Below are positions 15,921 to 23,503 of a DNA stretch of 32,125 nt, piece after piece. Location of the stretch: the NCBI GenBank assembly GCA_944376715.1, contig CALWDO010000035.1, positions 1 through 32,125 on the forward strand. The letters run 5' to 3'. The notes under the pieces were generated by a model that saw only the letters and a list, made by a program, of their open reading frames with translations, was not told where the DNA came from and did no database searches. The translations under genes and the position numbers were made by a program. This stretch comes from an uncultured Lachnoclostridium sp. GTDB lineage: Bacteria > Bacillota > Clostridia > Lachnospirales > Lachnospiraceae. Within the stretch, counting starts at the first letter, position 1, and the number at the start of each line of letters is the position of its first letter.

Positions 15921-18007
15921 GCCTCTTCCGGATCTTTCAACAGATTCGTCATGCTTCTCAAACTGATGACAAGCGTAGAAGTATTATGCAGCAGCGCGGA
16001 AGTCGCCGGAGCCAGGATTCCTCCCACCCCCAGCAGGATCAGACCCAGATTGAAGCCGATCACAAACCGGTAATTGAATTGTACCCTTTTCAGAAGCGCG
16101 TTGCTGATGGCTTTTAAGGTAACCAGCTGATGCAGCGCGTCTTCCGAGATGGTGATATCCGCGATCTCCCGGGCAATCTCCGCTCCTTCGCTGATGGCGA
16201 TGCCCACATCCGCGGCAGACAGGGCCGGAGAATCATTGATGCCGTCTCCCACCATCACCACTTTCCGTCCTTTTTTCTTCTCTGCTTCCACGAATCCGGC
16301 TTTATCCTCAGGCAGTACCTCCGAGTAATATTCATCGACGCCGACTCTGGCAGCAATGGCTCTGGCAGTTTTTTCGCCGTCTCCGGTCATCATCACGATC
16401 TTGGAGATTCCCAGCTTTTTCAGGTCGGCGATCACCGCCGGCGCTTCCTCGCGCAATGGGTCTTCGATGCAGATCACCGCCGCCAGACGTCCGCCTATCG
16501 CCAGAAACAGGTGGGAATATTCTTCCGGCAGCTCCTGGAACCGTTTCTCTTCTCCTTCCGGCACCGCGCATTTCTCATCCTCGAACACAAAATGATAGCT
16601 TCCGATAATGACTCTCTCGTCTCCTATATAAGTCGCTATTCCGTGCGCCACAATATAGTCCACCTTGGAATGCATTTCCTCGTGCACCAGACCGCGGCGC
16701 AGAGATTCCTGAATCACCGCATTGGCAATGGAATGCGGAAAATGTTCTTCCAGGCAGGCTGCGATCCGCAGCATCTCCTCCGGATCACGGTTTTCAAAAG
16801 TTACGATCTTCGCCACGGTGGGCCTGGCTTTCGTCAGCGTCCCGGTCTTGTCAAATACAACCGTGTCTGCCTCCGCCATAGTCTCCAGAAACATGCCTCC
16901 TTTGACTGTGATCTGGTAATTTCCCGCTTCCCGCATGGCAGAAAGTACCGCCAGCGGCATGGACAGCTTCAGGGCACAGGAGAAATCCACCATCAGGATT
17001 GACAACGCTTTCGTAATGTTTCTGGTCAGAAGCCAGGTAAGCACCGTTCCTCCCAGGCTCCAGGGCACCAGCGCATCCGCCAGATTTGCCGCCTTGCCTT
17101 CCAGTGAAGATTTCAGTTTTTCCGACTCCTCGATCATGCTTACAATCCGCTCAAACCGGGTAGATCCTGCCGCTTTCTTCACTCGGATCAACAGCGCGCC
17201 TTCTTCCACAGCAGTCCCCGCATATACATAGGACTCTTTCTCCTTCCTGACCGGAACGGACTCCCCTGTCATGGAAGCCTGGTTCACCATGGCTTCTCCG
17301 TCTTCCACAATCCCGTCCAAAGGAATCATACTGCCCACATGTACGGATACCAAGTCTCCCTCCTGGATCTGATCGATGGGCGCCAGGATTTCCTGCCCCT
17401 CTGTATGCAGCCATACTTTTTCGATATGCAGGGACATACTCCTTGCCAGATCACCCACAGACTTCTTATGCGTCCATTCTTCCAGAAGTTCCCCGATCCC
17501 GAGCAGGAACATGATGGATCCCGCCGTATTAAAATCCAGCCTGGCTATGGAAACCGTCACGGCTGTTGCGTCCAGCACTTCCACTTCCAGTTTGCCCTTT
17601 GCCAGGCACCGGATTCCTTTCGCAAGATATTTCACCGCCTGCAGAGTCGTGTAAATGGCTCTGGCCCAGGAAGGCAGAAAGAACTTCGTGAAAACACGGA
17701 CGCTTACTTTCTGGATCAGCTTCTCCTTATATTCCTGGTTCAACGCGCGGCCACTGTTTTTCGGCGCCAGCGCCTTCAACGATTCATCTTTTAAAGAAAA
17801 CCGGCTGATATATTCCAGAACCTCTTCCCTGTCGCCTTCATATTCCACGGCCGCCCCCGCGGTTCTTTCATAGACTTTTGCTTCCCTCACGCACGGGCAG
17901 GCACACAGATAGTAATAAAAAAGATCCGCCTGGGGGACAGTTAACTGTCCCATACACAGGCGGACACGCATCCGTCCCCGGATCTCATGTTTGATCACAA
18001 ATTTCAT
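15905..18007 (-). CDS. P1B-type metal-transporting ATPase lacking the CPC motif
   Basis: 700-residue P-type ATPase. Visible are an N-terminal domain with IKHEIRGRMRVRL that resembles a degenerate HMA domain, MTGESVPV (actuator, near 246), DKTGTLT with the phosphorylated Asp (near 386), FPHSIANAV (the HP motif, near 424) and MVGDGINDSPALSAADVGIAI (hinge, near 587). The membrane metal site, normally CPC, reads FSCALKLSMP near 341, so the first Cys and the Pro are absent. This departs from Cu/Ag and Zn/Cd pumps and leaves the metal open; Mn or Fe export is a possibility from other non-CPC pumps. The gene starts one base after the DUF6110-like gene stops, so they form one transcription unit. Confidence 0.87.
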   Translation of the reverse strand: MKFVIKHEIRGRMRVRLCMGQLTVPQADLFYYYLCACPCVREAKVYERTAGAAVEYEGDREEVLEYISRFSLKDESLKALAPKNSGRALNQEYKEKLIQKVSVRVFTKFFLPSWARAIYTTLQAVKYLAKGIRCLAKGKLEVEVLDATAVTVSIARLDFNTAGSIMFLLGIGELLEEWTHKKSVGDLARSMSLHIEKVWLHTEGQEILAPIDQIQEGDLVSVHVGSMIPLDGIVEDGEAMVNQASMTGESVPVRKEKESYVYAGTAVEEGALLIRVKKAAGSTRFERIVSMIEESEKLKSSLEGKAANLADALVPWSLGGTVLTWLLTRNITKALSILMVDFSCALKLSMPLAVLSAMREAGNYQITVKGGMFLETMAEADTVVFDKTGTLTKARPTVAKIVTFENRDPEEMLRIAACLEEHFPHSIANAVIQESLRRGLVHEEMHSKVDYIVAHGIATYIGDERVIIGSYHFVFEDEKCAVPEGEEKRFQELPEEYSHLFLAIGGRLAAVICIEDPLREEAPAVIADLKKLGISKIVMMTGDGEKTARAIAARVGVDEYYSEVLPEDKAGFVEAEKKKGRKVVMVGDGINDSPALSAADVGIAISEGAEIAREIADITISEDALHQLVTLKAISNALLKRVQFNYRFVIGFNLGLILLGVGGILAPATSALLHNTSTLVISLRSMTNLLKDPEEACQNP

Positions 18008-18008
18008 C

Positions 18009-18278
18009 TTACTCTTCTGACTCGTCCTTCACTACTTCTTCCGCTCTCTGACGGTTAATCTCCTGCGCCTCTGCAAGAATATCATCCGCATTCTCCTGAA
18101 CGGACGCAGCCGTAGTCATCACACATTCTTTCGCCCGCAGTCCCGCGGCCACACAATTCACATAAAATTTTTTGGCGTCCTGGCTTGCCAGGATCTTGAT
18201 TCCGGCGGTTCCGAACAATACGCCTCCCGCAAAAATACCGATCTTTTTAGCGTCTAAACACTGTAAACATTTCAACAT
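18009..18278 (-). CDS. small DUF6110-like protein upstream of the ATPase
   Basis: 89-residue protein. It opens with KCLQCLDAKKIGIFAGGVLF, a CxxC pair followed by a glycine-rich hydrophobic segment (residues about 13-30). A Cys-containing middle follows (YVNCVAAGLRAKECVM) and an acidic helical tail ends it. Small proteins of this kind (DUF6110) are, to my knowledge, commonly found beside P1B ATPases in Firmicutes; the function is unknown. AGGAGGAG precedes the start. The single-base gap to the ATPase and the Cys residues suggest an accessory role in metal transfer or pump assembly. Confidence 0.75.
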   Translation of the reverse strand: MLKCLQCLDAKKIGIFAGGVLFGTAGIKILASQDAKKFYVNCVAAGLRAKECVMTTAASVQENADDILAEAQEINRQRAEEVVKDESEE

Positions 18279-18294
18279 CTTATGATTTCTCCTC

Positions 18295-18375
18295 CTACTT
18301 ATGTTTGTAGCCTATATACATGACCATGAAAAGGCAGAATATCATGGCCCATGCCCAAAATCTGTGTTTTTTCAT
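18295..18375 (-). CDS. 26-residue membrane peptide heading the metal operon
   Basis: A short frame reads MKKHRFWAWAMIFCLFMV and then MYIGYKHK before TAG. It has two basic ends around one hydrophobic, Trp/Met/Phe-rich helix, the shape of a one-pass membrane microprotein. Its stop codon lies in the ribosome-binding site of the DUF6110-like gene, which fits tight coupling. A GGAAAGG sequence lies about 12 bases before the ATG, a little far. No named family is claimed. Members of P-type ATPase operons sometimes include regulatory microproteins, so a role with the pump is inferred. Confidence 0.6.
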   Translation of the reverse strand: MKKHRFWAWAMIFCLFMVMYIGYKHK

Positions 18376-18480
18376 ATAATGCACCAGCCTTTCCGTATTA
18401 CCTACATTTAAAGACTAGCAAAGAGATCCGGGGTTAGTCAATTCCAACACTCTTTATCGAAATATTTTCTCATTTACACG

Positions 18481-18525
18481 CAAAAAGCCCGTGTGTTCCA
18501 GTGTTGTCGCACAAAACACACGGGC
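18481..18525 (-). terminator. terminator of the AI-2E-type permease gene
   Basis: On the minus strand GCCCGTGTGTT (18525-18515) pairs perfectly with AACACACGGGC (18497-18487), 11 bases, followed by five T. It lies 17 bases past the permease stop. Confidence 0.9.
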
Positions 18526-18541
18526 GCTTCTATTTTCCCGT

Positions 18542-19615
18542 TTATTTTAATATATGAATCACACCCCGGTCGTTAAGGTTCTTCAGCAGGGACAAGGTGA
18601 TCGGAAATCCAAACAGGCCGATGATCCCAAGAACCTGAAGTCCCGCCAGCATACTGAGCAGAGTCACTACCGGATGCAGTCCCACCTGGTGCCCCACGAT
18701 CTTCGGTTCGATGATATTCCGGATCACGGTAATGATCAGATACAGAATCAGAAGACCGAATCCCAGGACCCATTTTCCCATGATCAGGCTGATAATCCCC
18801 CAGGGAATCATAATCCCTCCGGTACCCAGAACCGGGAGAATGTCAAAAATCGCAATACATAATGCAATCAGAATCGCATTTGGCACCCGCAGAACCGTCA
18901 GACCTATGGAAATCTCCAGGAATGTGATACAGAGAATCAACGCATAAGAAGCCAGGCATTTTAACAACGTACCCGCCACATAATTTCTTGCCTCCATAAT
19001 GTAAAAATCCGCCTTCTCCGGCAGCTGGCGCAGAATAAATTCTGTAACCTTCGGATAGTCAATCGCCAGAAAGAAAGTGACAATAATCGTAATAATTACA
19101 TTCAAGAAGGAACCCGGGACTGCCGCCGCAATACCGGAGATATAAGAAATGATGCGGACCGACGCATTCGTCACAAAACTTCCCAGGGATCCCAGCGCTG
19201 AATTCATATTATCTGTCAGGGCAGCCACTACCGCCGGATCCAGTTCATCCAGATAAACCTCCAGATCAGCAAACAAGGTCTCCAGGGCAGGCTCCAGGGC
19301 TGTCCTGTATAGCTGCGGCAGCGCGCGTACCGTCTCCCAGACAAACATAAATACACGGATGCCCAAAAGGCTGAACAATGCCGCCGCCGCCACATAAAAC
19401 AGCAGCGTCATCAATATGGCCGGCAGCGCCCGCCTGCCATTTAATTTCTTTGCCAGAAATACAATCGGCCGGTTCAGAAGAGCAGCAATGATAAACGCCA
19501 CCACAAACGGAAGCAAGAAAGGCAGTACGTATTTCAGCGCCGCTATCACAAGTAATACCACCACTGCCCAAAATCCTACCCGAATCAGAAACCGTTTCTG
19601 AGTTTCAATGTCCAT
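18542..19615 (-). CDS. AI-2E family transporter (PerM/YdiK-like permease)
   Basis: 357-residue polytopic membrane protein of the AI-2E transporter family. Hydrophobic segments lie near residues 10-60, about 150-190 and throughout the second half. The conserved family stretch is FFLAIDYPKVTEFILRQLP followed by a long helical region and IDILPVLGTGGIMIPWG-like sequence. It ends with EPKIVGHQVGLHPVVTLLSM, also typical. Some members export quorum signals or act as Na+/H+ antiporters; the substrate here is unknown. I start at 19615, after GGAGG; the longer frame to 19702 crosses the promoter region. It is transcribed divergently from the ABC-class ATPase. Confidence 0.85.
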   Translation of the reverse strand: MDIETQKRFLIRVGFWAVVVLLVIAALKYVLPFLLPFVVAFIIAALLNRPIVFLAKKLNGRRALPAILMTLLFYVAAAALFSLLGIRVFMFVWETVRALPQLYRTALEPALETLFADLEVYLDELDPAVVAALTDNMNSALGSLGSFVTNASVRIISYISGIAAAVPGSFLNVIITIIVTFFLAIDYPKVTEFILRQLPEKADFYIMEARNYVAGTLLKCLASYALILCITFLEISIGLTVLRVPNAILIALCIAIFDILPVLGTGGIMIPWGIISLIMGKWVLGFGLLILYLIITVIRNIIEPKIVGHQVGLHPVVTLLSMLAGLQVLGIIGLFGFPITLSLLKNLNDRGVIHILK

Positions 19616-19673
19616 TTTACGCCTCCAAACTTCAACACCATTCGCCATATTCTGGCAAACTCCCACTAACAAC

Positions 19674-19702
19674 AATCTAACCTTTCCTTGAGAAAGCGTC
19701 AA
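19674..19702 (-). promoter_or_regulatory. promoter of the AI-2E-type permease
   Basis: On the minus strand TTGACG (19702-19697) and TAGATT (19679-19674) are spaced by 17 bases. The -35 box forms one arm of an inverted repeat centred on the palindrome CCTAATTAGG (19705-19714). Confidence 0.6.
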
Positions 19703-19728
19703 GCCCTAATTAGGCTTCTTGACACGCC
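19695..19728. promoter_or_regulatory. palindrome in the divergent promoter region
   Basis: CCTAATTAGG (19705-19714) is a perfect 10-base palindrome. It is flanked by GCGTCAAG on the left and CTTGACACGC on the right. Each arm therefore holds a -35-like TTGAC pointing outward. This symmetry suits an operator that controls both divergent genes, but no regulator is known. Confidence 0.4.
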
Positions 19729-19758
19729 TTTAGAAAAATTTAAGTTTTGCCGGTAATG

Positions 19759-19787
19759 TTGACCTTCCGGTCTTTCCGTCTTAAAAT
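19759..19787 (+). promoter_or_regulatory. promoter of the ABC-class ATPase gene
   Basis: TTGACC (19759-19764) and TAAAAT (19782-19787) are spaced by 17 bases; both are 5 of 6 to consensus. Transcription would start near 19794. Confidence 0.6.
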
Positions 19788-19824
19788 AGAAGGAAATTTA
19801 TTGTAAAGGAGCGCTCCTGTATTT

Positions 19825-21540
19825 ATGAAATCATCAGAAGATTTGAAGATAAAGCTAAGATCCATCGATCACTACGGTTATCCCGCCTATAAAGATCTGA
19901 AGGGGCAATATGACTTTGGCGATTATGTCCTTTCCATCGACCATGTGCAGGGAGATCCGTTTGCCTCGCCGTCCCGGCTGTCCGTACTGGTCGCCTCTGC
20001 ACGGGCTTCTTTTCCTCCCGCGTTATACGATACCTATGCCAAACGAATCACCTTGCAGGATCATCTTACCCGTCTGTTTGCCGCACGCCTGGCCTCTGCC
20101 GATACCAGAGGCAGGGGTTCAGGAAAAAGCGGTCTTCTTGCCGTATCGCGCTGCGGCCAGGAAGTACTGGAACGCACTGCCTGCCGGATCAAAGACGGAA
20201 ACGTCACGCTTCGCTTTGAAGCCGGTTTTCCGGCCCACGGCCGCACCATCGACGCGGGCGAACTGGAAAAAATGCTCTTCGGCATCCTTCCCGGCTGCGT
20301 TGCAGGAAGTCTTTATTACCGCAAAATCGACCGGAAGCGCCTGCAGGCGGCGATCGATCTTTGTGAAGACCAGGAATATATCCGCAGCCAGCTGCCGAAA
20401 TTAGGTCTCTGCGCGTTCCTTGCCGACGGATCCATTCTGCCCAGGCAAAGCGGTGTTTCCGACCATCCTATGAAAGACGCGGTACCTTTCAAGTCACCGG
20501 ATTCCATGAAAGTCACCCTGCAGCTCCCCCACAGAGGCCCGATTTCCGGCATGGGAATTCACAGGGGGATTACTCTGTTCGTGGGCGGCGGCTATCATGG
20601 AAAGTCCACCGTACTGCAGGCTCTGCAGAACGCAGTATACAACCATATCGGCGGCGACGGCCGGGAGCTGGTCATCGCAGACCGGAGCGCATGGAAGCTC
20701 CGGTCCGAAGACGGCCGCAGTATCACCGGAGTAGATATTTCCCCCTTCATCCGTCATCTGCCCAACCGCAGAGATACCCGCTGTTTTTCCACGGAAGACG
20801 CCAGCGGCAGCACCTCCCAGGCAGCCAATCTTATGGAAAGCATGGAAAGCGGCAGCACTCTGCTGCTGATCGACGAGGATACCTCCGCCACCAACTTTAT
20901 GATCCGGGATAAGCTGATGCAGCAGGTGGTTTCTCCGGAAGAAGAGCCTATTATCCCGTTTATTGAACGGGTACGGAGCCTTTATGAGGATTTCGGGATC
21001 TCATCCATCATTGTGGCCGGCAGTTCCGGATCTTATTTCCATGTGGCGGATACGATTGTGCAAATGAAAGAATATACTCCTCTGGACATTACCGAAAAAG
21101 CGAAGAAGGCCGCTGCCGCCTTTCCGGTCTTTTCCTCGGAGCAGGAGAAATTTCCGCCGTACACCAGCCGGCGCTGCCCGCGTCCCGATCTGGCTCTCCG
21201 CAAGGACGACCGCCTGAAGTTAAAAGCGATGGGCACCAGCGAACTCCTTCTGGGGCATGAATCCGTAGAACTGCGGTATCTGGAACAGCTCCGCGACAGC
21301 GAGCAGACTATGGCGCTCGCCTATCTGCTGAAATATATGGAACTCCAGGTTTTTGACGGGAAAAAAGATCTGACCCGGGCCGCGGATCAGATCGAAGCGC
21401 TTCTGGACAGCAAAGGACTGGAAGCTCTCTTTGAGCGCGGAGACGTGCGTTCCTCCCTGGCACGGCCCAGGCGCCAGGAGATCCTGGCCTGTGTAAACCG
21501 TTACCGGAGGCTTGCGATAGAATCCAGGGCAGGGGAATAA
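19825..21540 (+). CDS. predicted ATPase of the ABC class (PF09818-like)
   Basis: 571-residue soluble ATPase with no membrane segment. The P-loop is GGGYHGKSTVLQAL (near 253-266) and the Walker B-like strand is STLLLIDEDTSATNFM (near 348-363). Between them is DTRCFSTEDASGSTSQAANL, which takes the place of an ABC signature. The N-terminal part with SIDHYGYPAYKDLKG and the C-terminal helical part match the family of uncharacterised stand-alone ABC-class ATPases. The substrate is unknown; nucleic acid binding has been proposed for some relatives. AAAGGAG precedes the ATG but lies 13 bases away and inside the palindrome GGAGCGCTCC (19808-19817), so translation may be restrained. The stop codon lies in the loop of a hairpin. 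Confidence 0.85.
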   Translation: MKSSEDLKIKLRSIDHYGYPAYKDLKGQYDFGDYVLSIDHVQGDPFASPSRLSVLVASARASFPPALYDTYAKRITLQDHLTRLFAARLASADTRGRGSGKSGLLAVSRCGQEVLERTACRIKDGNVTLRFEAGFPAHGRTIDAGELEKMLFGILPGCVAGSLYYRKIDRKRLQAAIDLCEDQEYIRSQLPKLGLCAFLADGSILPRQSGVSDHPMKDAVPFKSPDSMKVTLQLPHRGPISGMGIHRGITLFVGGGYHGKSTVLQALQNAVYNHIGGDGRELVIADRSAWKLRSEDGRSITGVDISPFIRHLPNRRDTRCFSTEDASGSTSQAANLMESMESGSTLLLIDEDTSATNFMIRDKLMQQVVSPEEEPIIPFIERVRSLYEDFGISSIIVAGSSGSYFHVADTIVQMKEYTPLDITEKAKKAAAAFPVFSSEQEKFPPYTSRRCPRPDLALRKDDRLKLKAMGTSELLLGHESVELRYLEQLRDSEQTMALAYLLKYMELQVFDGKKDLTRAADQIEALLDSKGLEALFERGDVRSSLARPRRQEILACVNRYRRLAIESRAGE

Positions 21541-21550
21541 CCCCTGCCCT
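21526..21550. terminator. perfect hairpin holding the ATPase stop codon in its loop
   Basis: AGGGCAGGGG (21526-21535) and CCCCTGCCCT (21541-21550) are perfectly inverted with the loop AATAA, whose TAA is the stop of the ATPase gene. No U-tract follows on either strand, so it may work as a weak bidirectional terminator or as a barrier to RNA decay between the convergent genes. Confidence 0.6.
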
Positions 21551-21561
21551 GACCGGAAATA

Positions 21562-22161
21562 TTAAAACTGATGGGGATCCAGGGTTTTCATGGAAATTGC
21601 CTCTATCAGCAGAATGATTCCATTTACAATCAGATATGCCGCAATGATATAGTTCAGTACCAGAGCAGAAAACAGCGGCAGGATCAAAAAGACTACCGCC
21701 AGGATCAGATCCAGCACTCCGCCAAAAGTCATAAATCCCGTGTCCATCAGCCGGTAAAATTTCAGTCTTCCCGCCACAGCCAATCTCTCCGCACCGTGAA
21801 ACAGCAGCAGAAATCCCAGCAGGAAAACCAGCGTAGAGACTGTCACCGCCGCAGGCATAAAGATCAGGAAAATACCTAAAAGTATGTTTAAAATACCGGA
21901 TACAATCTGCATGGGATCTTTAAAATAAGACGTAGCGGCAGCATATCCGATAATACCGCAAACGCCTTCTATCATCAATGCCGCCGCTGCCAGCGTCTGT
22001 ATTACCGAAAAAGTCTCCATCGGAAAAATCCCGCAGCAGATACCCACCGCAATCATCGCCAATGCGATGATAATGCCGGTCCATTTTAACTTCTTTACTT
22101 TTTTATTCCACTCTATAATAAACTCATTGACATAATCGTATCTAGGATCAAACCATCTCAT
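21562..22161 (-). CDS. HdeD-like DUF308 membrane protein
   Basis: 199-residue membrane protein. A short soluble start (MRWFDPRYDYVNEF) is followed by about six hydrophobic segments in three similar pairs, each ending with a pattern like GILNILLGIFLIFMP or GGVLDLILAVVFLILP. This is the DUF308 repeat found in HdeD acid-resistance proteins. The molecular function is not known. I start at 22161 after GGGAGG; the longer frame to 22242 runs through the bL25 terminator. It lies downstream of the bL25 gene on the same strand but beyond that terminator. Confidence 0.8.
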   Translation of the reverse strand: MRWFDPRYDYVNEFIIEWNKKVKKLKWTGIIIALAMIAVGICCGIFPMETFSVIQTLAAAALMIEGVCGIIGYAAATSYFKDPMQIVSGILNILLGIFLIFMPAAVTVSTLVFLLGFLLLFHGAERLAVAGRLKFYRLMDTGFMTFGGVLDLILAVVFLILPLFSALVLNYIIAAYLIVNGIILLIEAISMKTLDPHQF

Positions 22162-22195
22162 ACAATATACCTCCCGTCTATCATTTATTTCCGGA

Positions 22196-22239
22196 AAACA
22201 AAAAGCAGAGAACAATGTCTTTGCGGCATCGCTCTCTGC
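22196..22239 (-). terminator. terminator of the bL25 gene
   Basis: On the minus strand GCAGAGA (22239-22233) pairs with TCTCTGC (22211-22205), followed by TTTTTGTTTT. It lies 20 bases past the bL25 stop. The loop is long (21 bases). Confidence 0.6.
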
Positions 22240-22258
22240 CATGCTTTTCCAGTAAAGA

Positions 22259-22843
22259 TTACTGTTCTGTTCCTTCTTCCGTTTCTTCTTCTGCAGCGGT
22301 ATTCTTCAGTTCTGAGACAACAGCTACCGTGGCTTCCGGATCTGTAATCAGTTCCACATCCTTATCCTTTGCGATATCCAGATCTTTCACTTTTACAGAA
22401 TCTCCTGCGTGCATGCTGCCTGCGTCAAATTCTACTTTTTCTACCAGAGCATCCGGATATGCCTTATATGCAATTTCTTCCAAAAGCAGCTGGAACGCCC
22501 CATCCACTACATTTTCATGATTCAGCGGAACCACCTTCGCCGTAGAATGGACTTTCTCACCGCTTACCAGCGCCTGAAAATCAATCTCGTTAATCTGCTT
22601 CTTCAATGAATCATAATCGATCTCTTTAATCAGTACGTTGTAAGTCTCACCTTCTACGTCCAGAAAGATCTTGCTGCCCTTACCGCTGGTTTTCAGCGCC
22701 CGGTCCAGCTCCTTCTTATCCATCTTCACCATGACAGATTCTTTCATATCCCTGCCAAAGATATTTCCGGTTACATAACCTTCTCTTCTTAATCTCTTTG
22801 CTTTGATGTCTTTGCTTCTTTTTTCAGCCTTTAAAGTAGTCAT
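22259..22843 (-). CDS. rplY: ribosomal protein bL25 / general stress protein Ctc
   Basis: 194-residue protein of the bL25/TL5/CTC family, which binds 5S rRNA in the large ribosomal subunit. The N-terminal domain (residues about 1-90) carries KAKRLRREGYVTGNIFG and VLIKEIDYDSLKKQINEIDF. The C-terminal beta domain with VPLNHENVVDGAFQLLLEEI marks the long CTC form. An acidic Glu/Thr tail ends the protein. AGGAAAAGATAA precedes the ATG. It appears monocistronic, with its own terminator. Confidence 0.9.
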   Translation of the reverse strand: MTTLKAEKRSKDIKAKRLRREGYVTGNIFGRDMKESVMVKMDKKELDRALKTSGKGSKIFLDVEGETYNVLIKEIDYDSLKKQINEIDFQALVSGEKVHSTAKVVPLNHENVVDGAFQLLLEEIAYKAYPDALVEKVEFDAGSMHAGDSVKVKDLDIAKDKDVELITDPEATVAVVSELKNTAAEEETEEGTEQ

Positions 22844-22982
22844 TTATCTTTTCCTCCAAAAACTAAATGTGGTTCTTTTTGTTACACTCATAATATAACA
22901 CTTATAGCAAAAATAGATTTACTAATTATTCACTTTTTTTATGCCGTTTTTTGTGCATTTTTTAATTATTTCCTGGATTATC

Positions 22983-23011
22983 TTGTAATTTTCACACTTA
23001 TTCCGTATAAT
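22983..23011 (+). promoter_or_regulatory. promoter of the PPC-domain gene
   Basis: TTGTAA (22983-22988) and a perfect TATAAT (23006-23011) are spaced by 17 bases. Transcription would start near 23018, immediately before GGAGGAA (23020-23026), so the leader is very short. Confidence 0.75.
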
Positions 23012-23031
23012 AGCGGCATGGAGGAATTACT

Positions 23032-23451
23032 ATGGAATATAAAAGATTTGAAAATACTATCGTCGCAAGGATCGACAAAGGCGAAGAAATCCTGGAACAG
23101 GTCAAAGAAATCGCCCTGAAAGAAAAAGTCCGGCTGGCGTCCGTCCAGGCATTGGGCGCCATTAACAAATTCACCGTAGGCGTCTTTAAGACAGATGAGA
23201 AAAAATATCTGGCCAATGAATTTGAAGGCAGTTATGAGATCGTCTCCCTGTCCGGAACCATTAACACCATGAATGGAGAATTCTACTGCCATTTGCATAT
23301 GAGCGCAGGAAACGAAAAAGGAGAAGTTTTCGGAGGCCATCTGAACCAGGCGTTTGTCAGCGCTACCTGCGAGATGGTAATCACAGTCATTGACGGAACC
23401 GTGGACAGATATTACGACGAAGGGATCGGATTGAATCTGTTTCAATTTTAA
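23032..23451 (+). CDS. PPC/DUF296-domain protein
   Basis: 139-residue single-domain protein of the PPC (DUF296) family. The sequence shows the family pattern from ILEQVKEIALKEKVRLASVQALGAINK to FYCHLHMSAGNEKGEVFGGHL, whose histidines lie at the trimer's metal-binding site in solved relatives. In plants the domain is joined to AT-hooks; bacterial stand-alone forms are mostly uncharacterised, and DNA binding is not proven. GGAGGAA lies 5 bases before the ATG. It is monocistronic, with its own promoter and terminator. Confidence 0.85.
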   Translation: MEYKRFENTIVARIDKGEEILEQVKEIALKEKVRLASVQALGAINKFTVGVFKTDEKKYLANEFEGSYEIVSLSGTINTMNGEFYCHLHMSAGNEKGEVFGGHLNQAFVSATCEMVITVIDGTVDRYYDEGIGLNLFQF

Positions 23452-23458
23452 GAAAGAA

Positions 23459-23488
23459 GGCTGCCGGAATTTCGGCAGCCCCTTTCAT
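23459..23488 (+). terminator. terminator of the PPC-domain gene
   Basis: GGCTGCCG (23459-23466) pairs with CGGCAGCC (23473-23480) around the loop GAATTT, followed by CCTTTCATTTC. It starts 8 bases past the stop. It may also serve the convergent MFS gene, which ends at 23504. Confidence 0.8.
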
Positions 23489-23503
23489 TTCTAACCGCAG
23501 CCC

